In this document: positions 23,600 through 36,330 of the stretch, piece by piece
How the letters are laid out: the number at the start of each line of letters is the position of its first letter
Position numbering within the stretch: position 1 is the first letter of the stretch
Source of the DNA: Marchantia polymorpha subsp. ruderalis
Taxonomy: Eukaryota > Streptophyta > Marchantiopsida > Marchantiales > Marchantiaceae
Assembly: GCA_037833965.1 (NCBI GenBank)
Contig: AP031353.1
Location: forward strand, 8,186,501-8,250,500
Direction of reading: 5' to 3'
Length of the DNA: 64,000 nucleotides
Translations under genes and position numbers: made by a program
The notes under the pieces: generated by a model
The model's database searches: none
Told to the model about the DNA's origin: nothing
Seen by the model: the letters and a program-made list of their open reading frames with translations, nothing else

Positions 23600-26500
23600 G
23601 TTTCATTTTGGTATTTGTTTGTCATTGCATATATTTTTCAAAATTTTGTGATACGTATTTATGAATATCATGAATGAAATGTACAAAACACAAATAATGA
23701 ATTTTTGTGATGATAATCTAGAGTCACAAAATAATCATAATTTAACAATAATTTATTTCCAACAGTGTGACAATTGGATACATATTAATATACATATCAC
23801 ATGATAAATGAACAAAAATTTCATATAATTATGTTGTTTGTATGTATTTTAAATAAATGTTTGAAGCATAATTGAAAATAATGAATTTAGTTGAAATATT
23901 TATTACAGACATAATTCAAAAATGTGTCTAAAACTTTATATTTCATAGAAAAATATTTATTTATAATTATATATTTAAATATTATTAAGATAAATATGAA
24001 AAAAGATTACAATTTATGAGGTTAAAATGCAAAAAAATATTAAAAACACATTTTTATAATTAAAAAATTAAATAATATTTTTATTCCTATATTTAATAAA
24101 TAGCAATGTCATAAACAAATCGGTTTTACATACATTAAGTTTTTTTTGTCTAAAATTAGGAGATAAAATTATATTATAAATTATTTGCACCAAAAAAATT
24201 TGAATAATCTGAAGATTTGGATCATAAGATAATAGGAAAAAATCTTAAATAACTCTTCGCAAAAAAATCAGTTAAAAAATTAAAATAAGTTTTTAAAATC
24301 CATTAAGATATAAATTTGGCATGCATCATGATTTGAAATTTTCAATCTTGTCTTAAAAATAAAGTAAAATATATATAGATAAATATGTTTACTTTTGAGT
24401 AATGTTGTGTAAGTTTTGTACATATTTACAAAATTTATGTATAAATTATAATTTCCATTTTATGTTTTCAATGTTTTCATCATTTGTAATGAAATTTTAT
24501 TATATCTATAAACCATGGATAGATAAATCAAATTAAATTTTTGCTTATAATTTAGTTTTTTGCATTATAATGATTTAATCATTATATTTATAAGATTCAA
24601 AATATTTTCAATTTGGCATAAAGTTTCAAGCATTATTGATATGATTTAATGTCATGAAAATTATTGGAATTAAAAATTCAAATTCATAGAATAGATTGTA
24701 AAGAAATAAATTTATCTTTATTACCTATGTTGTTTTCAAGTTCTGTGTTTAGAAGTATTATTGTCTATGGTAATTTTGACTACATTTTGAAATATATTTA
24801 CACTTATTTATGAATTTTTTTTGCTTGAATAATTTTTTTTATATAACTATGTTTATAAAAACTTAACATAAAAATTTTAAATTTATTCAAACTGTATAAA
24901 TTTTTCAATAGTTCAATTTTGATATGATTGCCAACTTACTTTAAACATTAAAATTTGATATGATATATAATTGTATTTATCATTTCAAAGAATATTTTTT
25001 TATTACAAAAATAATTTTTTATAATCATGAAATTATTTGTATGAAAATAAAAATAATAAATTGTAACACTAGATTTTCAAATTTTTATATTTATAAACAA
25101 AATTTCATAATTATTAATGACTCAATTTTTATTTAAATATTTTCAAAATCAAACAAAAGTAAAACATTTGATACGAGTTATGAATATATATTTTTTAATA
25201 TAAAATGTAAAAATAATATTTTTGAATTAATTTTCAAATTTTGTCAAATTTATGTATATATTATTTAAATATAATAGATAAAAAATTCATTTTATTCATT
25301 AAATTCAAAATACTTTAAAAATTTCCAAAAAGGAAATCATCAAAGAATTGTATCACAGATCATTAATATTCAAATTCCATAATTTTCATATTTTTTATTA
25401 TAAAAATAAACTAAAATTTGGGTTTACTCATACTTAATTATGAATGAGACGATAAAGCTGAGAACAAAATTATTTGTATTAAACTGTATTTAAGCGATGT
25501 ATTTTTTATTGTATTGGGTCTTTGTGAAAAAATAATGATTGAAGTAGAAAATCTGTTTATTTTGTTGTGAAAACAGTATAGTTAACTTTTGATTTGTGTA
25601 ATTTATAATATTGATTCAAATCAAATGTTTTTTTAAAAAGTATATGTTTTAATCTTGAAGCATTTGGTTCTAAAGTTAAGGATGCAATTTGATCATATCT
25701 AAAGAGTTTTCTTTGCAATTTTTTACTCTTAATCCCACTTCTTGCTATTAATAATATGTTGGGTTTTTACATTTTTGTGAAAAATGTGAATATGAATATG
25801 ATCTTTATAGATTTAATTAGAAATTTGGAATTATTTTCGGCAAAAAATTACCTGTGAAAGTAATCAGTATTGATCAATAAAATATACACAATTGTGTTGA
25901 AAATTTATCAATACAATCTTCATATGTTATAATGCAGATATCAAAAATAAGTCTTCGGAATAATAAATCTGAGTAATATGTTACCTAAGTTGATTATTAT
26001 AACCCAATGTTCAGAAATTTTTAATCAACTTCACATAATCCACATCACAATTTGTGACATTAAGTATGTTTGAATACTTCATATTCTTGTGTTTTATCAT
26101 AGTAGGCATAACATGAAGAAGCTCTGGTGAGCATTTACTATGAATGATATTGCTCTTTGATGTGTATAAGTGAATAAATCAAATTTCTTTTCTCAATTGT
26201 AGATATCGTGATTAAATGAAAAGTTTCAAACTTAAGCTCAATAATAGATGTGAATTTATAAATCATTCGATAATAGCATATCAAATATAAAGGAAAGTCT
26301 TTCAAATTTGATTTTAAAAATATTTATTCAATTAGTTTTTAAATTTAATCTGGTCAATTAATTCCAGATTAATATCATGCATTTATTTGAAACTGAATAC
26401 TGCATGAATAAAAAATACCATAAAACTTTATAATTTCAATACATGAATGGTTCAAGATTTGAGATACTTTGTAAACATTGAAAAATAAAACTTCATGACA

Positions 26501-26600
26501 TTAATATCACACTATTATATTTCATGGAGTAGTAAATATGAGTTTGTCGACTAAAAAATGAGTTGCATTGGGATTCCACAAGAAACTATTTGAAAATGAA
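23600..26600. other. Extremely AT-rich gene desert
   Basis: Three kilobases consist almost wholly of A/T runs with very few C or G bases and no useful open frame on either strand. The edges are fairly sharp on the left (after about 23,600) and gradual on the right. No tandem period stands out. It is probably old transposon DNA decayed by mutation. Confidence 0.55.
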
Positions 26601-27714
26601 CCAGGACCAAGTGAATTTTAGATTTTCATGAGAAAACCTAGTCGCACGTGGATAAATACCAAACGTGAATCGGGGGCTAGGCTATGATACTATCATGATG
26701 GAAGATATCTCTTACAATACCTCAGGAATTGGATAGTTTCAATGTCTTCATAGCAATAAAAACACATGCACAATAAGTTTAAGAAAATGATGACTTTGAC
26801 GTTTAATGTGGGAGCTCTGGCGCACTATGCAGATGCCATGTATGTTCATGATTGAAAGGATCCGGAAAAGTGTAGTCCGAGTCCATCAAAACTTTTTCCA
26901 AGAGTTTCTTTTATGATGTGAGGCCAACTCCAAAATTCCAATACTCGAGTAATAAGCTCAACATTCTTCTCCACATCTGATCCAACTGAATTAAGCCGGA
27001 CTCACTAAATTTATGGCGACTTCGGATGTTCATTCAGGTCTTTTTAACAAGTTGAGTGGAGAAACAACACTCCATGAGAAAACTCAAGAAAACCCTGGAA
27101 CGAGAGAAACGTGGAGACATGAAACGAATATGACAATCATCACCTGAACCTGTTTGTTAAAGCTAAACATTCTCCGATTGCTCTCACAGCGCTGTGGCAC
27201 ATTTCCTCACTATGACTGCAGCTGCTTCTTTGCATCACATCACTCATCGAAGCTGGAGGTGCTGGCTGCTATGTGGTCATGAGCTTCATCTCTTTTCGCT
27301 TTACTCCACCGTACTTGCTCCCTCTCTCGTATCCGGTCCGACCACCGACCAGATCGAAGCTGCAGACATCGCATATCAGCACCAAGAGGTTCGACGCTTT
27401 GCTTTCCCCATTATTGATGCCAATGAGCGAAATCGACGACGAAAACAACACTTTTAAAAAAACGAACACTCTGGACCTCAAGACTAAAATGTTTGAAGTT
27501 GCATGTGAGACATGCGTTCCGGTCACCCGGTGCTAGCTGGAGTATCCAACCAGAAACCGACAAGTTGACGCAATGTCTCTACACTCCGATTCTGCGGTCG
27601 AAAATTCACAGACAGGTCCGAAAAGTGAGCACTTTCGAGGGAGCGGACTGCTCTTGAACGAGTCAACACGGACCCACAGGAAGAGGAAGAGTAACCAAAG
27701 TCAATGTGAGGACG

Positions 27715-27985
27715 GCCGGGAAGGCTAGAGGCAGGGGGAGGAAGGAGGGAGAGGAGAAGAGGAGCAAAGGCAGGGCAAGGCAAGGCAAAAGACCAAAGGC
27801 AAGGCAAAGCACAACACAGCAGACCGGGGAGAAAAGCAAAGGCCAGATGTCCAAGACCTGAGGACCTGAGGACCTGAGGGAGGGAGGTGGGGTGAGGGGG
27901 GAGGAAGGAAGGAAGGAAGGAAGGAAGGTCCGGATTTGGAAGGAATAAACCGAAGAGAGGACGGAGGGGAGGAGGAAGGCATAAA
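27715..27985. repeat. Long purine-rich tract with microsatellites
   Basis: About 270 bp of the plus strand is nearly all A and G. It contains AAGGCAAGGC-type repeats, a tandem CTGAGGACCTGAGGACCTG motif near 27,858-27,878 and six GGAA copies at 27,902-27,926. Such polypurine/polypyrimidine asymmetry is common upstream of genes and could form triplex DNA. Confidence 0.85.
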
Positions 27986-28866
27986 CAAAGACTGATTGAT
28001 TCAAAACGACGATGGGAATTGATGACATGTGGTGGGCAGCACAGTGGAGCTGGGTGGTCTTTTCCGGGGGGGCTGGGAGGAAGATTCAGACAGCTAGAAT
28101 CGAAGCTCGTGATTGCACGTTGGAGGAAGAGGGAGGGAGAGCGGGCGTTGGTCCGATTCATTTCTTCTTTCTGCCTGCTCTCAGAGTGCGAGGGAGTTCT
28201 TGCAGCGTTGGTCCAGGTCGTCCGGCTGGCTCGCCTCACCTTGATACTGCCGTATGAATGACGTCGATGGCTACAGACAAAACGGCGGAATTTGATTGGG
28301 AGTGATGGTCCTCTCATGCTTCATCATCTGGGTGTAATTGCCGATGAAGGGAAGGATTCTACGAGAATACACGTCGTGCAGCAGCTGCACCAATTGTGCT
28401 GACTTACGCCGTCTCCCTCTTGAGCTCGAAATTCGCTGGATGGTGTGGGTCTTTCTCCAGAGCGCCTTTGATCGGGCAATTTGGAACTGGTCTCTGTGCG
28501 GCATGAGCGCACCATGCGATCTGCAAAGACGGCCAATTTCCTCCAGGTGGATCCTTGAGGACAGTCGTGAACCCACTCTGAGGTTCCGAACAGTGCTCCA
28601 GAGCTCTGGACGGTATATTTTCCCAGCTCTTCTGGTCTCCTCCATCTTTAATTGCAGGCTGACGTAATCAGAACGTCGAACGTCTGTCCGCACTTTAGGA
28701 TCTCTCTTTGCTCCCTGCACGAGGCCTTTGCCTTCTGCCTCAAATCGGGTTTTCTCTTTTATCGATCAGAATTGAATAGGCTCATACCCCACCATCAGGT
28801 GTTGAACTGTCACAGATCTTCTCCGTGCAACATACTGTCTCTCCCCGAGTCTGTCTCTGTGTTTTC

Positions 28867-28892
28867 TTGCCTGCCTTGCCTTGCCTTGCCTC
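28867..28892. repeat. CCTTG pentanucleotide microsatellite
   Basis: Three perfect CCTTG copies with degenerate flanks (CTTGCCTGCCTTGCC...) lie in the upstream region of the sugar transporter gene. Confidence 0.7.
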
Positions 28893-30004
28893 TGCCCACT
28901 GCCTAGAGTTTGTAACTATCTTCAAGTCCGTTTCAGGAGGTTTTTCTCCGAGGGCCAAACCACGAAAAATTTAGATGTTGGTAGAGCTCCTAATTCGCCG
29001 AAGTTTCTAAAATTGAATACTGAAACCGGATTCGGGGTATGGTAAGGATCTTACTCCAATCTGCAGTGTGGAGTATAATATACGACGATGACCGAAGATA
29101 CCAACATCAGAGGATGTGAGCTACCATCAGAGGATGTCCATCAGTATTATTAGTTTGTCGGTTGGAGCTCACAGTGCCAGAAACAAATAAGAAAAGCTCT
29201 GCAGACTTGGTTCCCGAGTCCGTTCGCGCATAATAGAATATCTGAAGTACATGGGAACGAATTTTATCCAGATGTACGTTTGATAACAAGATCAGGTCAG
29301 GTTCCTGAAATTGGAGAAGTTTCTGTAGTGAGTTGTTTTGTCAACAGACCTAAAGATTCGAAGGGGCTAGATTCGAGCGGCAAAGTGTCGTTCTTTCGAT
29401 CTTTGACGAAGAGTTGGTTTAGACAGTTCTCTGTTCTCAGTGTTACTTATTTGTTCTTGCTATTCGAAATAAGCCATGTCGATGCTGGCTGATCTGCTAG
29501 CAAACGACATTACACATGAATCTGATGAAATTAAGATCTGGATGTTTCTACCTTGCATGAACTATTATTGCACGCACACAGAGTTGGGGACTGTGAGGCA
29601 CTTGCTAATTTATCTAATTTGACTTTCTACTGGATTTACGTCTTGAAGCTCATCAACTTCCTGTCCAACTGCACAGTGATAGCATTTGCAGTTATCACCC
29701 CATAAGCTCTTTAGTGTAGTACATTTATAGAGGGGTATGAGTTCGACTGAGCGAATTCCAACGTGAAGGACAGAGCGAAGTTCTCGACCTTGATGGTTCA
29801 TAGAAATCCTCATCGTTGAGTCGCAACAATGGTTTCATTTGTATAAAACTTCGTGTGAAAAATGTTTCGGTTTTTTTTCCCTCGTAGACCGGCACTTACA
29901 AGTCATACCAACAGCCTGCTCGAGCTGTCAAATGACTTGTGTATATGGTGTTTTCTGTTGAATGCAGACCTCTGTGGTAAATACAGCATGTCTATCTAGT
30001 TAAA

Positions 30005-31460
30005 ATGACGGAGTCAAGATTACCTCCCGAAGAGATTTATGGAGCGGCACAAATTCGTGCCCACCAGATTAGGAGCGTTGGAGCCGGCTTGCTCTATGGT
30101 GTGGTTGCCCTTGTTATGGGTTTCGTCAATAAGGTGAAGATTTCCGCAAGTCATCGATCGTAGAACCAACTAGGACTCAAGGAAAGGAGTACATTCATTG
30201 GTGACGGTTTTCGAGTTCACAGCACTTGAACATACTCAACACAAGTCGGATTGAGGATGAGCTTCTCATGTCTTCATGTGTCTTTTGCTATAGGCTCTCT
30301 ACTAACACCAAGAACTTGGTTGTCATGTTTATGTCTCTGGATTCAGGGAATTTTGCAGTTATGGCCCTACTCAAATACGCTTTTGACACTTCAGATGGCT
30401 GCGACGGTAGCCATAATATATTTAGGGAAATTCTTGACCTTGTTTTCCATTCAGCCACTTAATCTGGCTTCTGTCAAGACCTTACTGCCAGTCGTTTTCT
30501 TCTACAACGCAAACGTGGCATTTGCTCTTGCCGGTTTGCAGGCCCTGAACATCCCAGTGTTCAATGCTCTAAAGCGGCTCACTCCTGTTCTCATAGTTGC
30601 AGCCAAATATTTCATCGGGGATGCCATACCATCTCGGCACGTACTCTTCTCTATATTTCTGATCGTAGCAGGCTGTATCATTGCGAGCCTTGGGGATTTG
30701 AGCTTCGATTTGATCGGTTACTCGATGGCGCTCATTAGCTGTGTTCTACAAACGACGTACCTTATATTTGTCGAAAAGAGTGGTAGCGAGAAAGGCTATT
30801 CTTCTCATGAATTACTACTTTATAATGCTGCGCTATCGCTCCCGGTGCTGCTAGTGATCATTCTTGCCTCAGGGGAGGCTTCCGATGCGTTATCTGCCTA
30901 CAATGCGCACATGGCATCAGACACGACGTTCGTTCTCCTGCTCATCTTCTCGCTGTTTATGGGGTCTCTCTTGAACTACACACTGTTTCTATGTACATTA
31001 TGGAATTCTGCACTTACTACGACGGTTGTGGGAGCTATGAAAGCTCTGTTCTCTTCGGTAAGACCAGTCTCTTTTAATCTTTCGGTGCTTTGACTCTTTG
31101 ATTCTGGACCGCGAGCTCTGTTGTGCTGTGCTGGGTAGTCTCTGTGGGACTCCTGGGAGAGAACTCGTTGGGTTTAGTCCTTTTTGGGAGAGTCGATTGC
31201 TGTACATGTTTGTCAACAGGTTCTTAAGAATATGAGTTCCATGCGTGCAGATTTTAGGTTTCTTTCTACTAGGAGGAGTGGAGGTTACGCCGTTGAATGT
31301 CACGGGCATTGCTATGAATACCTTGGGCGGCATGTGGTACGCATATGCAAAATATCAGCAGAAACGAAAGGCCCTGCTACCCAGGAAATCGTCAGATATA
31401 TTTACCACAGCCGAAGGAAAGCCGTTGCTGCCCACCACCGTGAACCAAGGATCAAAGTGA
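30005..31460 (+). CDS. UTR7: Nucleotide-sugar transporter, UTr7-like (UDP-galactose/UDP-glucose type)
   Basis: Three exons, 30,005-30,133, 30,347-31,057 and 31,251-31,460, join in phase 0 through GT-AG introns to give 349 residues. The protein is a multi-pass DMT-superfamily transporter. Motifs aligning with Arabidopsis UTr7 as I recall it include FVNK at the end of exon 1, LLTLQMAAT, KTLLPVVFFYNANVAFAL, ALKRLTPVLIVA, GYSMALISCVLQTTYL, LLYNAALSLPVL, NSALTTTVVGAMK and LGFFLLGGVEVTPLN. The last helix is followed by a basic cytosolic tail (YAKYQQKRKALLPRK). The family moves UDP-sugars into the secretory-pathway lumen in exchange for UMP; UDP-Gal/UDP-Glc specificity is inferred from the closest relative only. 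Alignment lengths across both exon joins match exactly, which supports the splice choice. Confidence 0.93.
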
Positions 31461-34330
31461 CGCCTATCAGCATTGAGATTTTGGGCTTGTGGTTGGACTA
31501 GAATTTAGGAGCTGAGCATATATCTCACAAACTATACGTACTTCAGGCACCTAGAGTCCTGGAGTCCATTCTTTATTTGTCAACTCAAATTTTTTTGCAG
31601 GGAGCCGGTTCTGCTGCTTGCCTAATCAATTCAATGCTATCGACCGATCAGCTGCTTTCCTTTTTCAGTAAAGGAAGAACTTTTTCAGAATGGTCTTTTG
31701 TCTTTCCTTGTATCAATCACTCCTGTTTTGCCGACGACATTCCAAAGAAGGGAAGGACTTGTCTTTCACATGGTAATAATCAAAGATGTCTCTACGAATT
31801 CATGTGGGGGCATTATAGAAGAAGGCATTCTTCGGTCTCATAAGGCTTTTCGTGGCGATAGGATACTGCGATTCTCCAACATTGAGAAGAGAACGGGTTG
31901 AATAGCATATTCATTTTGGCTTTCATAGAAGCTTGAGGACTTTTTTTTCTCCTCTATTGCCACAGCTTCCAGTCACCTCCTAAGAAGGTTCATGTTGTTC
32001 CCCATACGTTGTCTTGTATTTGCAAAATTGATTTCATTGTTCTGTTCTGTCCAGTTGTTGATGTACTGACTTGATCACTTTAAACGTTGAACTTGTTGGC
32101 CTCTATGTTAATGAGATTAAAATAGCTAAAATGATTGTAATGATTTCTGATGAAGTGAACATTGCGATTTAACACAGGAATTTACCGTAATCAGGACTTC
32201 GGACTTCAACACTGACGTCTGCTATCATTATAGGTCTCATCTGATCGCATCTAGAAGAGCTATCTTTTTAATGGATGGGTTGTTCAGACCCCAACTGGAA
32301 GCTAATTTAACTGGCTATTCAGATCTTGGACGAAGTCACAGAAACATACAACACTATATACAAACCAGTGGAGCCTTTGTGCGCAGTTGTGGTGTACAGT
32401 CCGGCATGTGAAGTACTGAATCTTGCGGTTTGCTCCGTTTGATCATTGCTATTTTCATGACCTAGAGTAGATAGTTTGGATAGGACGTATTTCCCGTTAT
32501 GATGTTTTTGGGGCTTAGTCGCATCTTACCCATCGGAATCACCCATGTACTAGTAGTGGGGTATTACCATACTTGTAGCTATGTTACTTGGTTCCCCACT
32601 GTTTTCATATGAAGTTGTGATATCCTAAAGTCGTATATCAGTGGAACCTGAATTAGTCGATGTCAAGGTACCATTTTGCACCTCTTATGCTGTGATATCA
32701 GGCGTGCAGCATGTTTGGTCCTGTAGCGTGACGGAATGTGATGTCGGTAGGTAGAATAATAGCCATGGGTTCCAACTTTTATTGGGAGAATCTTAGAATC
32801 AAAGATGTTGCATGTCTTTATTCTTTGTTCCGATTATTCGACTGGTGCCGACAACTTTTCCCTCTTGGTAGGTCCAGCACCAGCTCAATATGGCGTGATG
32901 TGTGGGCGGCAAGTGCTTCGATGGTGTACACCAGACGGAAACACCATATACTATGACGCAGTGTGAGATTGACAATGATTTGCATCACGAAAGACAGGTG
33001 GATCTGTATACAGCAATGCTCGTGAACGAGATTCCCGAAGGAATTACACCTGTCATCCCACTTTGTTGAATATGAAAGTGCACCGCTTCCAGAATCTAAG
33101 TACGTAAGTGTACGTCAATATGGGATCACAGCAAACCATCAAGGAACGTGTTTCTCGTTGGCGACGACATGGCTCCTAGACGCCGCCCTTACCCCAACGT
33201 TTCTAAACTTTCTGAGAAAACGAGTTTGAAAGGAATGTATGGAGGATGAATTGGAAGTTGCAATGGATGCTCTTGTCTGGAGATGCAACCTGAAAGATAA
33301 TTCGCAGCCTTGAACTTCGGAGAGTCGAAGCTCTATACGATCATTTTCTCACTTCGGTTCAAACTGGCACGTGGAATATTAGATGTCAGATTGAAGAGAA
33401 CGAGGATGCGTTCCATTCAATCTGAAATCTAATAATATTCTGAGGGTCATTTTCATTTCTCTCTTCGTCTTGCGATTGTGAACGCAAATAAAATATTGAA
33501 CCCTCAGTCGAGCTTCAGCTTGCGATGTTCCGTGATCAACCAGCATTTGGGCCACGGCCCGACATTTCCAGGGCAAGGCGGGGAGGTGGGCAGTCCACCA
33601 AAGGCCGCAGCCAATGATTTGACCCATCTCAAGCGCAAAGTAAGCCAAAGTTGCTATGGACGTCACGAAGGCAGTCTTTCGACAGCATTTTCGCGATCTT
33701 GTTGAGGTGTTCCTATGACCTGATCGTGGAGATGTTCCATCGATCACCTTGGCTGTCTCGGCCACAGACGACAGTCCCACCAATTTTTTTCCAGTGATCT
33801 GTGCTTTAAACAACCTTTCTCCGATCACGGCCTCAACCTTCGACTTCATCATGTTCGGACTTGGATTCAATCAATGATTCCCACTCTTGTAAGCGAGGTT
33901 GTGTTCTTCTCTGTTCATATGTTTATGACTGTGATTCCTTAGAAAGTACAAAGACAGAGACCCTCTCTTTCTCTTTTAAGACCTTGAGGATTCTTCATAC
34001 TGTGACTCTGTTTGTGGTGGGCCCAAAGATTGTTGGTCGACGAGTTTTCAACGCTCTCTTGGACGATGTGAAATGCTGCTGCAGTGTTGCAAAGAATCTG
34101 GTCTCCATGTTCTTGGAAAAGAGTTCAGTGTCTCAAAGTATTAAGTTGAGGAACTTGAAGAGTAATGTGAGTTTCTTGCCTGTAGCCATTGATGAAAGTA
34201 AGAAGCTTATTAAGTCTCTGTTGTATCAATTCCCTGGGTTCTTGATTACAGCTGTCATCGATGGTCGGTTTATGACATTGATGTCAAATGCAAATGTTTT
34301 GATCTGAAAAAAAATCTAGATATCAATGAG
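31461..34330. other. Intergenic DNA with two unrecognised open frames
   Basis: After the transporter stop comes presumed 3' UTR and intergenic DNA. A minus frame at 33,379-33,870 (163 codons) and a plus frame at 33,861-34,307 (148 codons) overlap by ten bases at their 5' ends. Neither resembles a family I know, and I found no splice partners. They are recorded as possible but unsupported genes. Confidence 0.25.
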
Positions 34331-35600
34331 TATTTAGCACAATTTTTTACTTTTTTTTAAATAAATATGTTTTTTTTCCATTCAATAATATAGATTTCAA
34401 CAATATATTTTAATTTTATAAATTACCTCATAATTTAAAAATTTGAAATATAATTCTTATTTATAAAAAATACAAGAAAGAAAAATTTAACTCTTATTCA
34501 TATGTACTATATGAATAGGTCATTTTGCATAAAACTTAAGAAATTTTTATAAGTGTGAAAAATCACATAAATGGATAGAAATTCTTATTCATATTTACAA
34601 GAGTGAAAATATATTCACACGTGTGGCATGTTAGGCAATCTACACTTACGCAGACATAATTATACTTGGCCACCGAATGATATACATGAATATAATCCAT
34701 GTAACAATCCATCTAATTTTGTAAATCATATTTTTGTTTATTTTTTAACTTTGGAAAAATATGTACTAAAATAGACTTTCATGTGAATCCAGATTTATTG
34801 AGAAGTTAATTTTCTTTACCTTCTTTTATCAATATCATGAAATGAATATGATATCACTCTCATTTGAAACATTAATTTTAAAATATCATTGTTGACTATA
34901 AGCTAATGTCCAAAAAAAATCAAAATTGTACATTTTAAAAAATATGCGCGCTAATATTTTGGTGGTTTACAAATATTTTCCAAATCCACACAAATCCTTT
35001 ATATTCACTAATATAAGTATAGAGCCTCGTGTGTTTTCAATATTGTACTTTGAACTTGTAGTCTTTTCTTGATCAATTTTCTAACACCAATGTTTCATTT
35101 CCTCAATGCTCTTGTCACCGCCATCCACTTTGTCCTCTCCATCGCTGTTGTTATTGCTAAATTCATTACCATTTTTTACTTTTTCAATTTGGATGCTTTG
35201 CCCATTTGCCCACTGTTTTCATAATTTACATTTATTTGCAATTGGCTTCAGCACTTAGGTTGTTTCATTGGTTTTATTCTTTGGCTATTCAGCTATTTCC
35301 TCATTTTGACTCATTGGCATTTTGATTATTTTGGAGTTTCGTGACATCATATGTTTTGCCCCTTACTTGTCCACATGAAAATATAAACTGATTCAGTTAA
35401 ATATCACAACCAAGGCCTCTAGATTGTTTGAAAGCATTTTGCTTGTACAATGCAGAATTAGACTTGAAAAATTTTGCAAGAGAAGTTCGATCATTCCGGG
35501 GATGGATGTTCACAATTTCATATCAACAAGTAGCCTCCTAATATCAAATAAAATATATATATACACGAACAAAAAATCTGTTAGCATTGTAACTAAGATG
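34331..35600. other. AT-rich intergenic block
   Basis: The segment has poly-T and poly-A runs, very low GC and no significant open frame. It is like the blocks near 1 kb and 24-26 kb. Confidence 0.5.
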
Positions 35601-35949
35601 GTGCTAAATCACTGAAAACATTATCGAGATGACTCCTCCATGATTTCTCATTTCTCTATGAACGAACTAAGTTGACTCCGCTGGGCGTACGCAGTACGAA
35701 AGGAACACCACAGTTAACTTAAGGTGGCAGAGAGGATTCACCGCGGTCGCAGTTGCACAGATGCAGGTGCGCAGAGCTTCGCTGCGATCGATATTTGTGG
35801 AGCGCTGCTCTGGGGAAGCGAAAAGCTCGAGAGGCCGAGCAATCGATTTCGGTGCAGCACGAGCGCAGGTTCCCATCTCCTTACTTGCGGTGGCCTGAGG
35901 CGAACCCTGACATCGGGCGACTGGCCCATTGGACTCGCAAGTCAGGGCA

Positions 35950-36330
35950 ATGTCGAAATCTCAACTTGCGTTCAGATTGCTGAGGTCCGGTTTGGGCCGG
36001 CGTTCTCCTCGAGTGGCGGTGGCCTCGGACAGGCTCTCCGGGCATCAATTGGTGAATGCGGTCCGCAGAGTGTCGACTCACGGGTTGCCGATCGATAGCG
36101 AGCACACCGCGAAATGGATGACCAACTTCGAGAAGAAGTCGCCAATGGAGCTGATTGCGGAAATTCCGCCTGTGGAGGTTCATGCTCGAGTTGTGGCTTG
36201 CGAGGGAGGAAGGGATCCGGCTCTGGGGCATCCCATTGAGTATATCAGCTTGGATCTTGAGGCACCGGCAATTTGCAAGTATTGCGGTCTGAGGTACGTG
36301 CAGGCTCACGGTCACCACGGTGGTCATTAG
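35950..36330 (+). CDS. NDUFS6: NADH dehydrogenase (ubiquinone) iron-sulfur protein 6, mitochondrial (complex I 13-kDa subunit)
   Basis: A single uninterrupted exon encodes 126 residues from the ATG at 35,950; an in-frame TTG 21 bases upstream is not a likely start. The first 40 or so residues are rich in R, S, A and L with no acidic cluster, as expected of a mitochondrial targeting peptide. The mature part carries HTAKWM, KKSPMELI, ACEGG, PALGHP and ICKYCGLRYV. The conserved zinc ligands are all present: Cys84, His94, Cys109 and Cys112. The subunit belongs to the peripheral arm of respiratory complex I near the N-module junction, where it is needed for assembly. Length is close to the plant homologue I recall (about 110 residues), with a somewhat longer leader and a His/Gly-rich C-terminus. 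It lies tail-to-tail with MDHAR, 3 kb away. Confidence 0.96.
   Translation: MSKSQLAFRLLRSGLGRRSPRVAVASDRLSGHQLVNAVRRVSTHGLPIDSEHTAKWMTNFEKKSPMELIAEIPPVEVHARVVACEGGRDPALGHPIEYISLDLEAPAICKYCGLRYVQAHGHHGGH

Larger units (their letters stand above)
27191..30004 (+). promoter_or_regulatory. GC-rich region upstream of the sugar transporter, presumed promoter/5' UTR
   Basis: Composition changes near 27,150 from AT-rich to mixed, with purine-rich and CCTTG-rich tracts. The longest open frame (minus 27,523-28,317) is built mostly from these low-complexity tracts and is not convincing. Another (minus 28,271-28,720) is charged but unrecognised. The region is most simply read as promoter or transcribed leader DNA of the transporter at 30,005. 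No transcription start could be placed. Confidence 0.35.

Noticed and set aside
27523-28317. 264-codon minus frame rich in Pro, Leu and Ser
   Set aside because: It is created by the purine tract and microsatellites on the opposite strand. Overlapping frames of similar character exist in all three phases and none has family similarity.
35881-36327. 148-codon minus frame
   Set aside because: It is antisense to NDUFS6, whose zinc ligands and family motifs are unmistakable on the plus strand.
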